In this document: in pieces, positions 44,274 through 53,435 of the stretch | How positions within the stretch are numbered: the stretch's first letter is position 1 | Layout of the letters: every line of letters starts with the position of its first letter | NCBI RefSeq assembly: GCF_001440415.1 | Contig: NZ_LLYA01000001.1 | Coordinates: 62,001 to 126,000 of the forward strand | Reading direction: 5' to 3' | DNA length: 64,000 bases | DNA from: Bradyrhizobium retamae | GTDB taxonomy: Bacteria > Pseudomonadota > Alphaproteobacteria > Rhizobiales > Xanthobacteraceae | The notes under the pieces: generated by a model | The model's input: the letters and a program-made list of their open reading frames with translations, nothing else | Databases searched by the model: none | Told to the model about the DNA's origin: nothing | Program-made: the position numbers and the translations under genes

Positions 44274-45110
44274 TCAGTCCGGCCGGTTGAGGGCGGCGAC
44301 CGGGACGGTCGCCTTGTTGCCGGGGGGACGCAAATGGTCCTTGTCCTTGCGGCTCAGCATTTCCCGCAGGTAAGCCACGTTGGCAGCCGCCTCGTCGGCG
44401 GGCAGATCGCCCTTGGCGATGGTCTCGGCTTCGGCGAAACGGCCCTGCAGGCCGACGACGAGCGCGAGGTTCTGCCGCACCCTGGCGTCGGCACGCGGAT
44501 TGGAATAGGCGCGCCGCAGCGTTTCCTCGGCTTGCGGCAGCTCGCGCGTCAGCATGTAGGAGAGGCCGAGATTGGACAGCACCGAGGGCTCTTCCGGCAC
44601 GATCTTCAGCGCGCTCGCGTAATAGCGGCGGGCCTCTTCGTGCTTGCCCATCTTGTCGAGCGTGGTGCCCTGCACCGACAGAATGCGCCAGTCGGGATTG
44701 GCGGGCGTATGGGCGCGGCTGAGCACGTCGAAAGCAGCCTGCGAATTGCCGTTATCGGCGAGCGCGCGGCCGTAAGCAGCGAGCAGCGTCTTGTTGCCGG
44801 GATGGGCGATCGTGGCCTGTTCGAGCACGGCAGCGGCCTGTGTGCGCTGGCCAGTGGCGCGGAGTGCCTGGCCATACCCCAACGCCGCCTCGGCATCCTT
44901 GGGATTGGCGCGATAGCGCTCGCCATAGACCTCGGCCGCGCGGCGTGGATCTTCGGGAACGGCTTCGGCCTTGGATGAGGACGAACCCAGCGATCCCGTA
45001 ATATCGGACATGGTCTTGCAGCCGCCAAGGCCCGCGGCCAAAACCGCGGTTACCGCGGCTGAGGTCAGGAACCGAGCAAAAGACCCGGCGTGGCTGGACG
45101 ATCGACGCAT
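44274..45110 (-). CDS. tadD: TadD, TPR lipoprotein of the Tad system
   Basis: 278 residues. A signal peptide ends in LGGCKT (lipobox). Four to six tetratricopeptide repeats follow (for example GERYRANPKDAEAALGYGQALRATGQ; YASALKIVPEEPSVLSNLGLSYMLTRELPQAEETLRRAY). TadD proteins help the outer-membrane CpaC secretin assemble. It is convergent with tadC, with a 195-base gap containing no recognised feature. Confidence 0.92.
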   Translation of the reverse strand: MRRSSSHAGSFARFLTSAAVTAVLAAGLGGCKTMSDITGSLGSSSSKAEAVPEDPRRAAEVYGERYRANPKDAEAALGYGQALRATGQRTQAAAVLEQATIAHPGNKTLLAAYGRALADNGNSQAAFDVLSRAHTPANPDWRILSVQGTTLDKMGKHEEARRYYASALKIVPEEPSVLSNLGLSYMLTRELPQAEETLRRAYSNPRADARVRQNLALVVGLQGRFAEAETIAKGDLPADEAAANVAYLREMLSRKDKDHLRPPGNKATVPVAALNRPD

Positions 45111-45239
45111 GGCACTTCAACTCACGGGAATGGCGGACAAATAGAGGCGAACGAGGAAGCAATAGACTGTTAACCCTAACGGCCGGTTAATTGGCCGTGC
45201 TATGCCAGCCAGACACGCCCCATTCTCCGCGAGACATGC

Positions 45240-46622
45240 ATGCAATCGCCGTTCGAGACCGCGCCCATCGCCCCCGCCATTCCGATTACGTTCGCCACCA
45301 AAATCACCTGGAGCGCGATCGCCAAAGACCTTCCCGAACCGGCCCGGCAGTTTGCGCTCGCCAATGATTTTACCGCCAAGCCCGGCAAGTGCCTGACGCT
45401 GCCGGCGCCCGACGGGAAGATCGCGCAGGTCGTGTTCGGGCTTGATGAAGAAACCGCCAAGTCGCGCGACCTGTTCCGGCCCGGCGCGCTGCCTGGCCTG
45501 TTGCCGCCGGGCGTCTATCGCTTCGCCAACGCGCCGCACGATCTACGCCTGGCGACGCTCGCCTTTGCGCTGGGGAGCTACCGCTTCGGCCGCTACCGCA
45601 AAGCCGAAAGGCCCGAGGCCCGGCTGGTGCCGCCCGATGGCGTAGATATCGCCGACATCGCGCGGATGGCGGAAGCGGCGGCGCTGGCGCGCGACCTGAT
45701 CAACACGCCGTCGAACGACATGGGGCCGGAGCAACTGGCGGACGCCGCGAAGGCATTGGCGGCGCGTTTCGGCGCCAGCTTCGACTGCATCATCGGCGAC
45801 GACCTCGTGAAGCAGAACTTTCCGCTGATCCACGCGGTCGGCATGGCCTCGGCGCGTGCCCCGCGCCTGATCGACCTGAGCTGGGGCGATCCCGCCCACC
45901 CCAAAGTGACGCTGGTCGGTAAGGGCGTCTGCTTCGACACCGGCGGGCTCGACATAAAGCCGTCCAGCGGCATGCTGATCATGAAAAAAGACATGGGCGG
46001 CGCCGCCAACGTGCTGGCGCTGGCGCAGATGGTGATGGACGCGAAGCTGAAGGTCCGCCTACGCGTCCTGATCCCCGCGGTCGAGAACGCGGTCGCCGGA
46101 AACGCCTTCCGTCCGCTCGACATCTTCAAGTCGCGCAAGGGGCCGACGGTGGAGATCGGCAATACCGACGCCGAGGGACGGTTGGTGCTGGCGGATGCGC
46201 TCGCCCTGGCGGACGAAGACAAGCCGGATCTGTTGATTGACTTGGGCACACTGACCGGCGCTGCGCGGGTGGCGCTGGGACCGGATTTACCGCCCTTTTA
46301 CACCCATGATGAGACGCTGGCCGAAGGCATCGCAGAACATGCAAAGCGGGAGAACGATCCGTTGTGGCGAATGCCGCTGTGGCCACCCTATGATTCGTGG
46401 CTGGATTCGAAGGTCGCCGACATCAACAACGCGCCGTCGGGCGGCTTTGCCGGCTCGATCACCTGCGCGCTGTTCCTGCAGCGCTTTGTCACCGATGCCA
46501 AGAGTTGGCTGCATGTCGATATCTACGGCTGGACGCCTTCCGCAAAACCCGCGCGTCCCGAAGGCGGCGAATGCCAGGCCGCACGCGCGATCTACAAAGT
46601 GTTGAGCGAACGCTATGCATGA
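45240..46622 (+). CDS. M17-family leucyl aminopeptidase
   Basis: 460 residues. The M17 catalytic core is intact: VGKGVCFDTGGLDIKPSSGMLIMKKDMGGAANVLALA (metal-binding Lys/Asp and catalytic Lys) and EIGNTDAEGRLVLADAL (Asp, Glu, Arg). The N-terminal half is shorter and unlike classical PepA, as in the cytosolic-aminopeptidase-like group common in Rhizobiales. It releases N-terminal residues from peptides. It overlaps the next gene by 8 bases, so peptide and cell-wall degradation genes are coupled. Confidence 0.93.
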   Translation: MQSPFETAPIAPAIPITFATKITWSAIAKDLPEPARQFALANDFTAKPGKCLTLPAPDGKIAQVVFGLDEETAKSRDLFRPGALPGLLPPGVYRFANAPHDLRLATLAFALGSYRFGRYRKAERPEARLVPPDGVDIADIARMAEAAALARDLINTPSNDMGPEQLADAAKALAARFGASFDCIIGDDLVKQNFPLIHAVGMASARAPRLIDLSWGDPAHPKVTLVGKGVCFDTGGLDIKPSSGMLIMKKDMGGAANVLALAQMVMDAKLKVRLRVLIPAVENAVAGNAFRPLDIFKSRKGPTVEIGNTDAEGRLVLADALALADEDKPDLLIDLGTLTGAARVALGPDLPPFYTHDETLAEGIAEHAKRENDPLWRMPLWPPYDSWLDSKVADINNAPSGGFAGSITCALFLQRFVTDAKSWLHVDIYGWTPSAKPARPEGGECQAARAIYKVLSERYA

Positions 46623-47457
46623 TCCGCGCCTGACGCCGGCACGGCCCGAAATCGCCGCGAAATATCTCGAAGGCAAGGTGAAGGCCGAGCGCTATGTGTC
46701 CGGCGAGGAATTTTGCGTGTGTGAGGCGATCGCGCCGCTGTGGGAGCGACCTGCCGCGGGCGCCATGATGCTGACGCAGGCGCTGAAGGGCGAACGCGTC
46801 ACGATCTACGACCGCAATGACGAAGGGTTTGCGTGGGGCCAACTCGCGAGTGACGGCTATGTCGGCTGGATTCCAGATGCCGCGCTGGCAAAGCCTACGG
46901 CCGCACCAACGCACAAGGTCACGGCACTGCGGACCTTCGCGTTTCCGGGCCCTTCGATCAAGCTGCCGCCGGTCGAGACGCTGACGACGGGAGCAAGGGT
47001 GACGGTCATCCGCGAAGACAGCGCGTTCGCCATTACAAGCGACGGCTGGTATCTGCCGCGCCATCATCTCCGCAGCCTCGACGCGGTGGAACAAGACTTC
47101 GTCGCGGTTGCCGAACGCTTCATCGGCACGCCCTATCTTTGGGGCGGCAAGAGCTCGCTCGGTATCGATTGTTCCGGCCTCGTCCAGGTTTCGCTGGCCG
47201 CCGCCGGCACCGGCTGCCCGCGCGACAGCGACATGCAAGAGGGAGGCCTCGGCCGGGCATTGAGTCCCGCCGAGATGACGAAGCTGCAGCGCGGCGATCT
47301 GATCTTCTGGAAGGGACACGTCGCGATTGTGCGGGATGCCGACAGCATCGTGCATGCCAACGCGAACCACATGGCGACAGTGGTGGAGAACACGCAGGAG
47401 GCTATTGCACGGATCAAGGCCGTCAGCAGCGAGGTGACGGCGATCAAGCGACTCTAA
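46615..47457 (+). CDS. NlpC/P60 cysteine peptidase with SH3-like domains
   Basis: 280 residues without a signal peptide. Two bacterial SH3-like segments (about 30-85 and 95-145) precede the NlpC/P60 catalytic domain: YLWGGKSSLGIDCSGLVQVSLAAAGTGCPRDSDMQ (catalytic Cys) and GDLIFWKGHVAIVRDADSIVHANANH (catalytic His). It resembles dipeptidyl-peptidase VI-type enzymes that trim cytoplasmic muropeptides, which fits coupling to the aminopeptidase and nearness to the Yej peptide importer. Confidence 0.92.
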   Translation: MHDPRLTPARPEIAAKYLEGKVKAERYVSGEEFCVCEAIAPLWERPAAGAMMLTQALKGERVTIYDRNDEGFAWGQLASDGYVGWIPDAALAKPTAAPTHKVTALRTFAFPGPSIKLPPVETLTTGARVTVIREDSAFAITSDGWYLPRHHLRSLDAVEQDFVAVAERFIGTPYLWGGKSSLGIDCSGLVQVSLAAAGTGCPRDSDMQEGGLGRALSPAEMTKLQRGDLIFWKGHVAIVRDADSIVHANANHMATVVENTQEAIARIKAVSSEVTAIKRL

Positions 47458-47469
47458 TCACAAGCCCGC

Positions 47470-47570
47470 TGTCATCACCCGCGAAAGCGGATGATCCAGT
47501 AGTCCGGGACATTTGTGAGTGAATGAGGGGCTGCGGCGTACTGGATACCCCGCCTTCGCGGGGCATGACG
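47470..47570. repeat. Palindromic intergenic repeat
   Basis: About 100 bases with inverted ends (GTCATCACCCGCGAAAGCGG and CCGCCTTCGCGGGGCATGAC, then ATCCAGTA / TACTGGAT inside). It lies between the convergent NlpC and yejF genes; REP-like, non-coding. Confidence 0.6.
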
Positions 47571-47603
47571 ATCGTTATCTTTGACGGCTGTTACTCATGA
47601 CGG

Positions 47604-49241
47604 TCACGTCGCAGCCGCGTCGCCCGAAACCGCCTCGATCCGGAACGCGGCAGCGAACAGGGCGCGGGTGTAGTCGCTCTTCGGATTTTTGAACAGCTCC
47701 GCGGCCGGCCCCTCCTCCACCACCTTGCCGTGACGCATCACGATCAGATGGCTGGCCAGCGAGGCCACGACGCGCAGATCATGCGAGATGAACATGTAGG
47801 TCAGATCGCGCTTGCGCTGCAGCTCGCGCAAGAGGTCGACCATCTGCGCCTGGAACAGCATGTCGAGCGCGCTGGTCGGCTCGTCCAGCACGACAAAATT
47901 CGGCTCCAGCACCACCGCGCGCGCAATCGAGATGCGCTGGCGCTGGCCGCCGGAAAATTCATGCGGATAGCGGAATCGCGTCGCCGGATCGAGACCGACG
48001 TCTGTGAGCGCCTTGACGACGCGCGCCTCGCGCTCTTCACGCGACAGCGACTTCTGATGCACGCTCAGGCCTTCGGCAACGATATCGCCGACCGACATTC
48101 GCGGGCTGAGCGCGCCGAATGGATCCTGAAACACGATCTGCATGTCGCGACGGTGCGGCAGCATGGCCTTGAAGCGCAGGCCCTGGATGTTGTTGCCGAG
48201 GAACACGATTGGGCCGTCGGAGGAAATCAGCCGGAGCAGCGCGAGACCCAGCGTAGTCTTGCCCGAGCCGGATTCGCCGACGACGCCGAGGGTCTCGCCC
48301 TTGCGGACCGCGACGCTGACGCCATCCACCGCCTTGATGTGGCCGACGGTCGAGCGCAGCAACCCACGCTTGATCGGAAACCAGACCTTGAGATTGTCGG
48401 CCGACATCACCACCGGCTCGTTGGGCCGCGGCGGCGCCGGGTCGGGCTTGGGCTCGGCCGCGAGCAGCGCGCTGGTATAGGCATGTTTCGGCGCGGTGAA
48501 GACCCGTTCGACCGGGCCCTGCTCGACGATCTTGCCCGAGTTCATCACGCAGACCACGTCGGCGATGCGGCGAACGATGCCGAGGTCATGGGTGATGAAC
48601 AGCATGCTCATACCGAGCCGGGACCTGATCTCCGCGAGCAGCGCCAGGATCTGGGCCTGCACCGTGACATCGAGCGCGGTAGTCGGCTCGTCCGCGATCA
48701 GAAGATCCGGCTCGTTGGCGAGCGCCATCGCGATCATGACGCGCTGGCGCTGGCCGCCGGACAATTGATGGGGATAGCTCTTCAACCTGGTTTCGGGATC
48801 GGGAATGCCGACCTGCGTCAAGAGCTCGAGCGTGCGCGCCCGCGCCATCTGCCCGCCGATGCCGTTGTGCAGGGAGAGAATCTCGCCGATCTGCGCCTCG
48901 ATCGTGTGCAGCGGATTGAGCGAGGTCATCGGCTCCTGGAAGATGATCGAGATGTCGTTGCCGCGGATCTCGCGCATCTCGTTTTCCGAGGCATTGAGCA
49001 GCTCGCGGCCTTTGAAATGGATCGTGCCGGAGGGATGCGACGCGGTCGGATACGGCAGCAGTCTTAGGACCGACAGCGCGCTGACCGATTTTCCGGAACC
49101 GGACTCGCCGACCAGCGCCACGCACTCGCCGCGCTTGATGGAAAACGAGACGCGGTCGACCGCAATCGTGGCGCCGCTCGGCTGGTGAAACGCCACCGAG
49201 AGATCGCGCACATCGAGCAAGGGTTGGTTGACGGCGTCCAT
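47604..49241 (-). CDS. yejF: YejF-type peptide ABC transporter, double ATP-binding protein
   Basis: 545 residues with two fused ATPase domains, each with Walker A ([26 protein letters not shown]), signature ([30 protein letters not shown]) and Walker B ([24 protein letters not shown]). This fused layout is typical of YejF, the energy unit of the microcin C / peptide importer YejABEF. It is the last gene of the leftward operon, 6 bases after yejE. Confidence 0.95.
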   Translation of the reverse strand: MDAVNQPLLDVRDLSVAFHQPSGATIAVDRVSFSIKRGECVALVGESGSGKSVSALSVLRLLPYPTASHPSGTIHFKGRELLNASENEMREIRGNDISIIFQEPMTSLNPLHTIEAQIGEILSLHNGIGGQMARARTLELLTQVGIPDPETRLKSYPHQLSGGQRQRVMIAMALANEPDLLIADEPTTALDVTVQAQILALLAEIRSRLGMSMLFITHDLGIVRRIADVVCVMNSGKIVEQGPVERVFTAPKHAYTSALLAAEPKPDPAPPRPNEPVVMSADNLKVWFPIKRGLLRSTVGHIKAVDGVSVAVRKGETLGVVGESGSGKTTLGLALLRLISSDGPIVFLGNNIQGLRFKAMLPHRRDMQIVFQDPFGALSPRMSVGDIVAEGLSVHQKSLSREEREARVVKALTDVGLDPATRFRYPHEFSGGQRQRISIARAVVLEPNFVVLDEPTSALDMLFQAQMVDLLRELQRKRDLTYMFISHDLRVVASLASHLIVMRHGKVVEEGPAAELFKNPKSDYTRALFAAAFRIEAVSGDAAAT

Positions 49242-49247
49242 TATGCT

Positions 49248-50426
49248 CTACCGGAACGTCTTGCGCGGATCGAAGGCGTCGCGCACGCCCTCGCCGATGA
49301 AGATCAAAAGCGACAGCATGATCGCGACCGAAAAGAAGCCGGTAAAACCGAGCCAGGGCGCCTGCACGTTGGACTTGCCCTGCGACAGCAGCTCGCCGAG
49401 TGATGGCGAACCCGGCGGCAGACCGAAGCCGAGGAAGTCGAGCGCGGTAAGCGTCATCACCGAGGACGACACGATGAACGGCAGAAAGGTCATGGTCGCC
49501 ACCATCGCGTTCGGCAGCAGATGCCGGAACATGATCACGCCGTTGGAGACTCCGAGCGCGCGCGCCGCCTGAATGTATTCGAAATTGCGCCCGCGTAAGA
49601 ATTCCGCGCGAACCAGGCCAACCAGCGAGGTCCAGGAGAACAGCAGGAGAATGCCGAGCAGCACGAAGAAGCCGGGCACCAGCACCGATGACAGGATCAG
49701 CAGCAGATAGAGCGAGGGAATCGCGCTCCAGATTTCGATGATGCGCTGGAAGATCAGATCGGTCCAGCCGCCGAAATAGCCTTGCACGCCGCCGGCGACG
49801 ACGCCGATGATCGAGGACAGGATGGTCAGCGTCAGGCCAAACAGCACCGAGATGCGAAAACCGTAGATCAGTCGCGCCACCACGTCGCGGCCCTGGTCAT
49901 CGGTACCGAGCCAGTTGTATTCGAGGTCGCTACAGCTCTTCAAGCCCTTCTTCTCCACCACGGGCTTGCACTGCTCTTCCGTCAGCATCCATGTCGGCTT
50001 CGACGGCGCCGGCGTCGGTAAATCGAGATTGTGGGTAGAGTAGGAATAGCGGATCAAGGGCCAGATGATGGTGCCGCCCTTTTCGGCGATCAGCTTTTGC
50101 AAATAGGGATCGCGGTAGTCGGCCGCGGTTTCGAAATCGCCGCCGAAAGTGGTCTCGGAATAGCTGACGAAAGCCGGCCAATACAGTTTTCCGTCATACT
50201 TGATAAGGAACGGCCGATCGTTGGCGATCAGTTCGGCAAACAGCGAGATCATGAACAGCGCAAGGAATATCCAGAGCGACCAGTAGCCGCGGCGGTTCGC
50301 CTTGAAGTTCTGCCAGCGTCGGCGGTTCAGCGGCGATGGCGCGAACGCGTGCTGCGTGGCCGGGACGACCTCGCCAAGCGGCGACCTCGTGGTGGTTTCG
50401 ACCGGTTGTGGAGCGAGCAGCGCCAT
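49248..50426 (-). CDS. yejE: YejE-type peptide ABC transporter permease
   Basis: 392 residues. After an N-terminal cytoplasmic stretch and TM1 (YWSLWIFLALFMISLFAELIAND) comes the large periplasmic loop specific to YejE (DGKLYWPAFVSYSETTFGGDFETAADYRDPYLQKLI). Then the DppC-like permease core with the EAA loop (QAARALGVSNGVIMFRHLLPNAMVATMTFLP). Its start overlaps the yejB stop by one base (TGATG). Confidence 0.95.
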   Translation of the reverse strand: MALLAPQPVETTTRSPLGEVVPATQHAFAPSPLNRRRWQNFKANRRGYWSLWIFLALFMISLFAELIANDRPFLIKYDGKLYWPAFVSYSETTFGGDFETAADYRDPYLQKLIAEKGGTIIWPLIRYSYSTHNLDLPTPAPSKPTWMLTEEQCKPVVEKKGLKSCSDLEYNWLGTDDQGRDVVARLIYGFRISVLFGLTLTILSSIIGVVAGGVQGYFGGWTDLIFQRIIEIWSAIPSLYLLLILSSVLVPGFFVLLGILLLFSWTSLVGLVRAEFLRGRNFEYIQAARALGVSNGVIMFRHLLPNAMVATMTFLPFIVSSSVMTLTALDFLGFGLPPGSPSLGELLSQGKSNVQAPWLGFTGFFSVAIMLSLLIFIGEGVRDAFDPRKTFR

Positions 50427-51538
50427 CAGACTTCCCTCGCCTCAAAATCGATCCGGGGATCGATCCACATGTAGGCGAGGTCGGAGATCAGACCCACCAC
50501 AAGGCCCACGAGGGAGAAGATGAACAGCGTGCCGAACACGACCGGATAGTCGCGGTTGAGCACGCTTTCGAAGCCGAGCAGCCCGAGCCCGTCGAGCGAG
50601 AAGATGGTCTCGATCAGCAGCGAGCCGGAGAAGAATGCACCAATGAACGCACCGGGAAAGCCTGCGATTACGATCAGCATGGCGTTGCGGAAGATATGGC
50701 CGTAGAGCACCTGCCCCTCGCTGCAACCCTTTGCACGCGCGGTCATGACATACTGCTTCCTGATCTCATCGAGAAACGAGTTCTTGGTCAGCAGCGTCAT
50801 GGTGGCGAAGGCGCCGAGACCCATCGCGATCAAAGGCAGGGTGAGGTGCCAGAAGTAGTCGATGATCTTCCAGTACCAGGGGAATTGCGACCAGCCGTCC
50901 GAGGTCAATCCGCGCAGCGGGAACCAGTTGAAGAACGAGCCGCCGGCAAACAGGATGATCAGCAGGATCGCGAACAGGAAACCGGGGATCGCAAAGCCGA
51001 CGATGATAGCGGCGGAAGTCCAGGTATCAAATCGCGTTCCGTCCGCCACCGCCTTGCGGATGCCGAGCGGGATCGAGATCAAATAGGTCAGCAGCATCAA
51101 CCAGAGGCCGAGCGATATCGAGACCGGCAGCTTTTCCTTGATCAGCTGCAACACGGTGGTGTCGCGAAAGTAGCTCTTGCCGAAATCGAAGCGGGCGAAA
51201 TTCCATACCATCAGCGCAAAGCGCTCATGCGCCGGCTTGTCAAAGCCGAACTGCTTTTCCAGGTTCTTGATGAAATCCGGATCGAGCCCCTGCGCGCCGC
51301 GGTATTTCGAATTGACGGCATCGGCGGAGGCGCCCGCCTGGGGCGTACGGCCGGCAAAGTCACCGGTGGAAGAGCCTGAGATGCGCGATGAGCCGCCGGT
51401 ATCGGCGCCGGAAAGCTGTGCGATCACACGTTCGACCGGGCCGCCCGGCGCGAACTGCACGACCACGAAGGAAATGAAGAGGATGCCGAGCAAGGTCGGA
51501 AACATCAAGAGGATGCGGCGGGCGATATAGGCGGTCAT
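50426..51538 (-). CDS. yejB: YejB-type peptide ABC transporter permease
   Basis: 370 residues, DppB-like. It starts MTAYIARRILLMFPTLLGILFISFVVVQFAPGGPVERVIAQLSG and has the EAA loop MTARAKGCSEGQVLYGHIFRNAMLIVIAGFPG. The periplasmic loop (SKYRGAQGLDPDFIKNLEKQFGFDKPAHERF) matches YejB. It overlaps the upstream binding-protein stop by one base. Confidence 0.95.
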   Translation of the reverse strand: MTAYIARRILLMFPTLLGILFISFVVVQFAPGGPVERVIAQLSGADTGGSSRISGSSTGDFAGRTPQAGASADAVNSKYRGAQGLDPDFIKNLEKQFGFDKPAHERFALMVWNFARFDFGKSYFRDTTVLQLIKEKLPVSISLGLWLMLLTYLISIPLGIRKAVADGTRFDTWTSAAIIVGFAIPGFLFAILLIILFAGGSFFNWFPLRGLTSDGWSQFPWYWKIIDYFWHLTLPLIAMGLGAFATMTLLTKNSFLDEIRKQYVMTARAKGCSEGQVLYGHIFRNAMLIVIAGFPGAFIGAFFSGSLLIETIFSLDGLGLLGFESVLNRDYPVVFGTLFIFSLVGLVVGLISDLAYMWIDPRIDFEAREV

Positions 51539-53421
51539 TATTGCTTCGCCTGCTCGAGTTTGCCGGCCTTGGCAGCGTCATACCACCAGATAACTCGCTC
51601 GCCGGAGCCCGATGCATCGATCTGATAACGCGGCAGGTTCTTCGGGCGGTCGAAGATGTCCCAATAGGCCAGCCGATGCGTCTTGTTGTACCACTGCGGC
51701 ACCCAGTAGCGGCCGGCGCGGAAAACGCGGTCGAAGGCATGGCAGGCAACCGTCAGCTCGGCGCGGGTATCCGCCGCAATGATCTTTTCGATCAACGCGT
51801 CGATGGCGGGATTCTCTATACCGGCCAGGTTGTAGGAGCCCTTGGTGTTGGCAGCGTGCGAGGAGAAGAAGGCACGCATTGCGTCGCCCGGCGTCGTCGA
51901 CATCGAGAAGCGCGTGATAGTCATGTCGAAATCGAAATCTTCCACCCTCGCTCGGTACTGCACCGCATCGACCATGCGCGGGCTCGCCTCGATGCCGAGC
52001 GTTCCCAGATTCTTGATATAGGGCGCGTGATGCGGATTCAGCGAAGGCTCATCGTACAGGAATTCGATGCGAAACACTTCACCGCTCCGCGTCATCCGCT
52101 TGCCGTCCTTGATGATGAAGCCGGCTTCGTTGAGCAATTGCTGTGCCTTGCGCAGCATGGTGCGATCCTGCCCCGAGCCATCCGAAACCGGGGGCACGTA
52201 GGGCTGGGCGAACACTTCGTCGGGCACTTGGCCGCGGAATGGCTCGAGCAGCTTCAGCTCCTCCGGTGAGGGCGGCCCCTTCGCCATCATGTCTGAATTC
52301 TGGAATGGCGAATGCGTACGCGCATAGGCGTCGTACATAATGGTCTTGTTGGTCCACTCGAAATCGAAGGCGTTGATCAGCGCCTCGCGCACGCGGGGGT
52401 CCTTGAACTTGTCGCGGCGGGTATTGATGAACCAGCCCTGCGCGCCGGACGGCCTTTCGTCCGGTACCTGCTCGCGCTTGACGCGGCCGTCCTTGATGGC
52501 GGGGAAGTCGTAGCGCGTCGCCCAGATGCGCGCGGTAAATTCTTCGCGGAACAGATAGTTCTTGCCGGTAAAGCCTTCGAAGGCGACGTCGCGGTCGCGA
52601 TAGAATTCGTAGCGGACCACATCGTAATTGTAGTAACCGCGGCAGACCGGGAGGTTCGCCCCCCACCAGTCCTTGACGCGTTCGTACTCGATGAAACGGT
52701 TGACCTCGAACTTGCCGACCTTATACGGCCCCGAGCCCAGCGGCGTGTCCAGTGTCGATTCATCGAAGGGCCGCGTCTCATAATATTTCTTCGAGAAGAT
52801 CGGCAGGCCCGCGACGAAGAGCGGCACGTCGCGCGCGCGCTTCTCGGCGAAGGTGACGATCATGGTCGCATCGTCGAGCGCCTCGGCGCCCTTGACGTCA
52901 CGCATCTGCACCTGGACCAGCGGATGGCCCCTGGCCTTCAGCGTGTTGATGGACCAGGCGACGTCATGCGCCGTGATCCTCGAGCCGTCGTGAAACTTGG
53001 CCTCGGGGCGCAGCGTAAAGCGGTAGGTCAGCTTGTCCGGCGAAATTCGCACCGACTTTGCGACGAGCCCGTACATCGCATCCGGCTCGTCGCCGGCCCG
53101 CACCATCAGCGCTGAGAAGGTCAGGTCCATGCCCTGCGCGCCCTCGCCCTTGAGGATGTAGGCGTTGAGCGAATTGAAGGTGTGGTAGGACTGATTGTAG
53201 GAGCGCGTCGAGGGGATGGTCGAGAACACGCCGCCCTTGGGGGCAGAGACATTCACATAATCGAAATTCTTGAAGTCGGCCGGATATTTCAGATCACCGA
53301 ACGCCGAGATGCCGTGCATCTCAGCGCCGTTTTCCTCTGTGGCGCGGACGGGGCTAAGCCGCAGAACGCTCAGCGCGCCTGCGCCGAGGCCGAGGACGTG
53401 CCGGCGGGAAAATTGCGCCAT
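51538..53421 (-). CDS. yejA: Family 5 extracellular solute-binding protein (YejA-like), copy nearest the permeases
   Basis: 627 residues from ATG 53421. The leader has a Tat motif (FSRRHVLGLGAGALSVL). The mature protein opens with the YejA hallmark HGISAFGDLKYPADFKNFDYVNVSAPKGGVFS and ends WYNKTHRLAYWDIFDRPKNLPRYQ...WWYD. It binds peptides or peptide antibiotics in the periplasm for YejBEF. Its layout closely parallels the next gene upstream (53436), so the two are tandem paralogs. Confidence 0.93.
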   Translation of the reverse strand: MAQFSRRHVLGLGAGALSVLRLSPVRATEENGAEMHGISAFGDLKYPADFKNFDYVNVSAPKGGVFSTIPSTRSYNQSYHTFNSLNAYILKGEGAQGMDLTFSALMVRAGDEPDAMYGLVAKSVRISPDKLTYRFTLRPEAKFHDGSRITAHDVAWSINTLKARGHPLVQVQMRDVKGAEALDDATMIVTFAEKRARDVPLFVAGLPIFSKKYYETRPFDESTLDTPLGSGPYKVGKFEVNRFIEYERVKDWWGANLPVCRGYYNYDVVRYEFYRDRDVAFEGFTGKNYLFREEFTARIWATRYDFPAIKDGRVKREQVPDERPSGAQGWFINTRRDKFKDPRVREALINAFDFEWTNKTIMYDAYARTHSPFQNSDMMAKGPPSPEELKLLEPFRGQVPDEVFAQPYVPPVSDGSGQDRTMLRKAQQLLNEAGFIIKDGKRMTRSGEVFRIEFLYDEPSLNPHHAPYIKNLGTLGIEASPRMVDAVQYRARVEDFDFDMTITRFSMSTTPGDAMRAFFSSHAANTKGSYNLAGIENPAIDALIEKIIAADTRAELTVACHAFDRVFRAGRYWVPQWYNKTHRLAYWDIFDRPKNLPRYQIDASGSGERVIWWYDAAKAGKLEQAKQ

Positions 53422-53435
53422 GCGCAGGCTATCCT

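Noticed and set aside
47730..49067. 445-codon rightward open frame
   Set aside because: Antisense to yejF, whose two ATPase domains are unmistakable.
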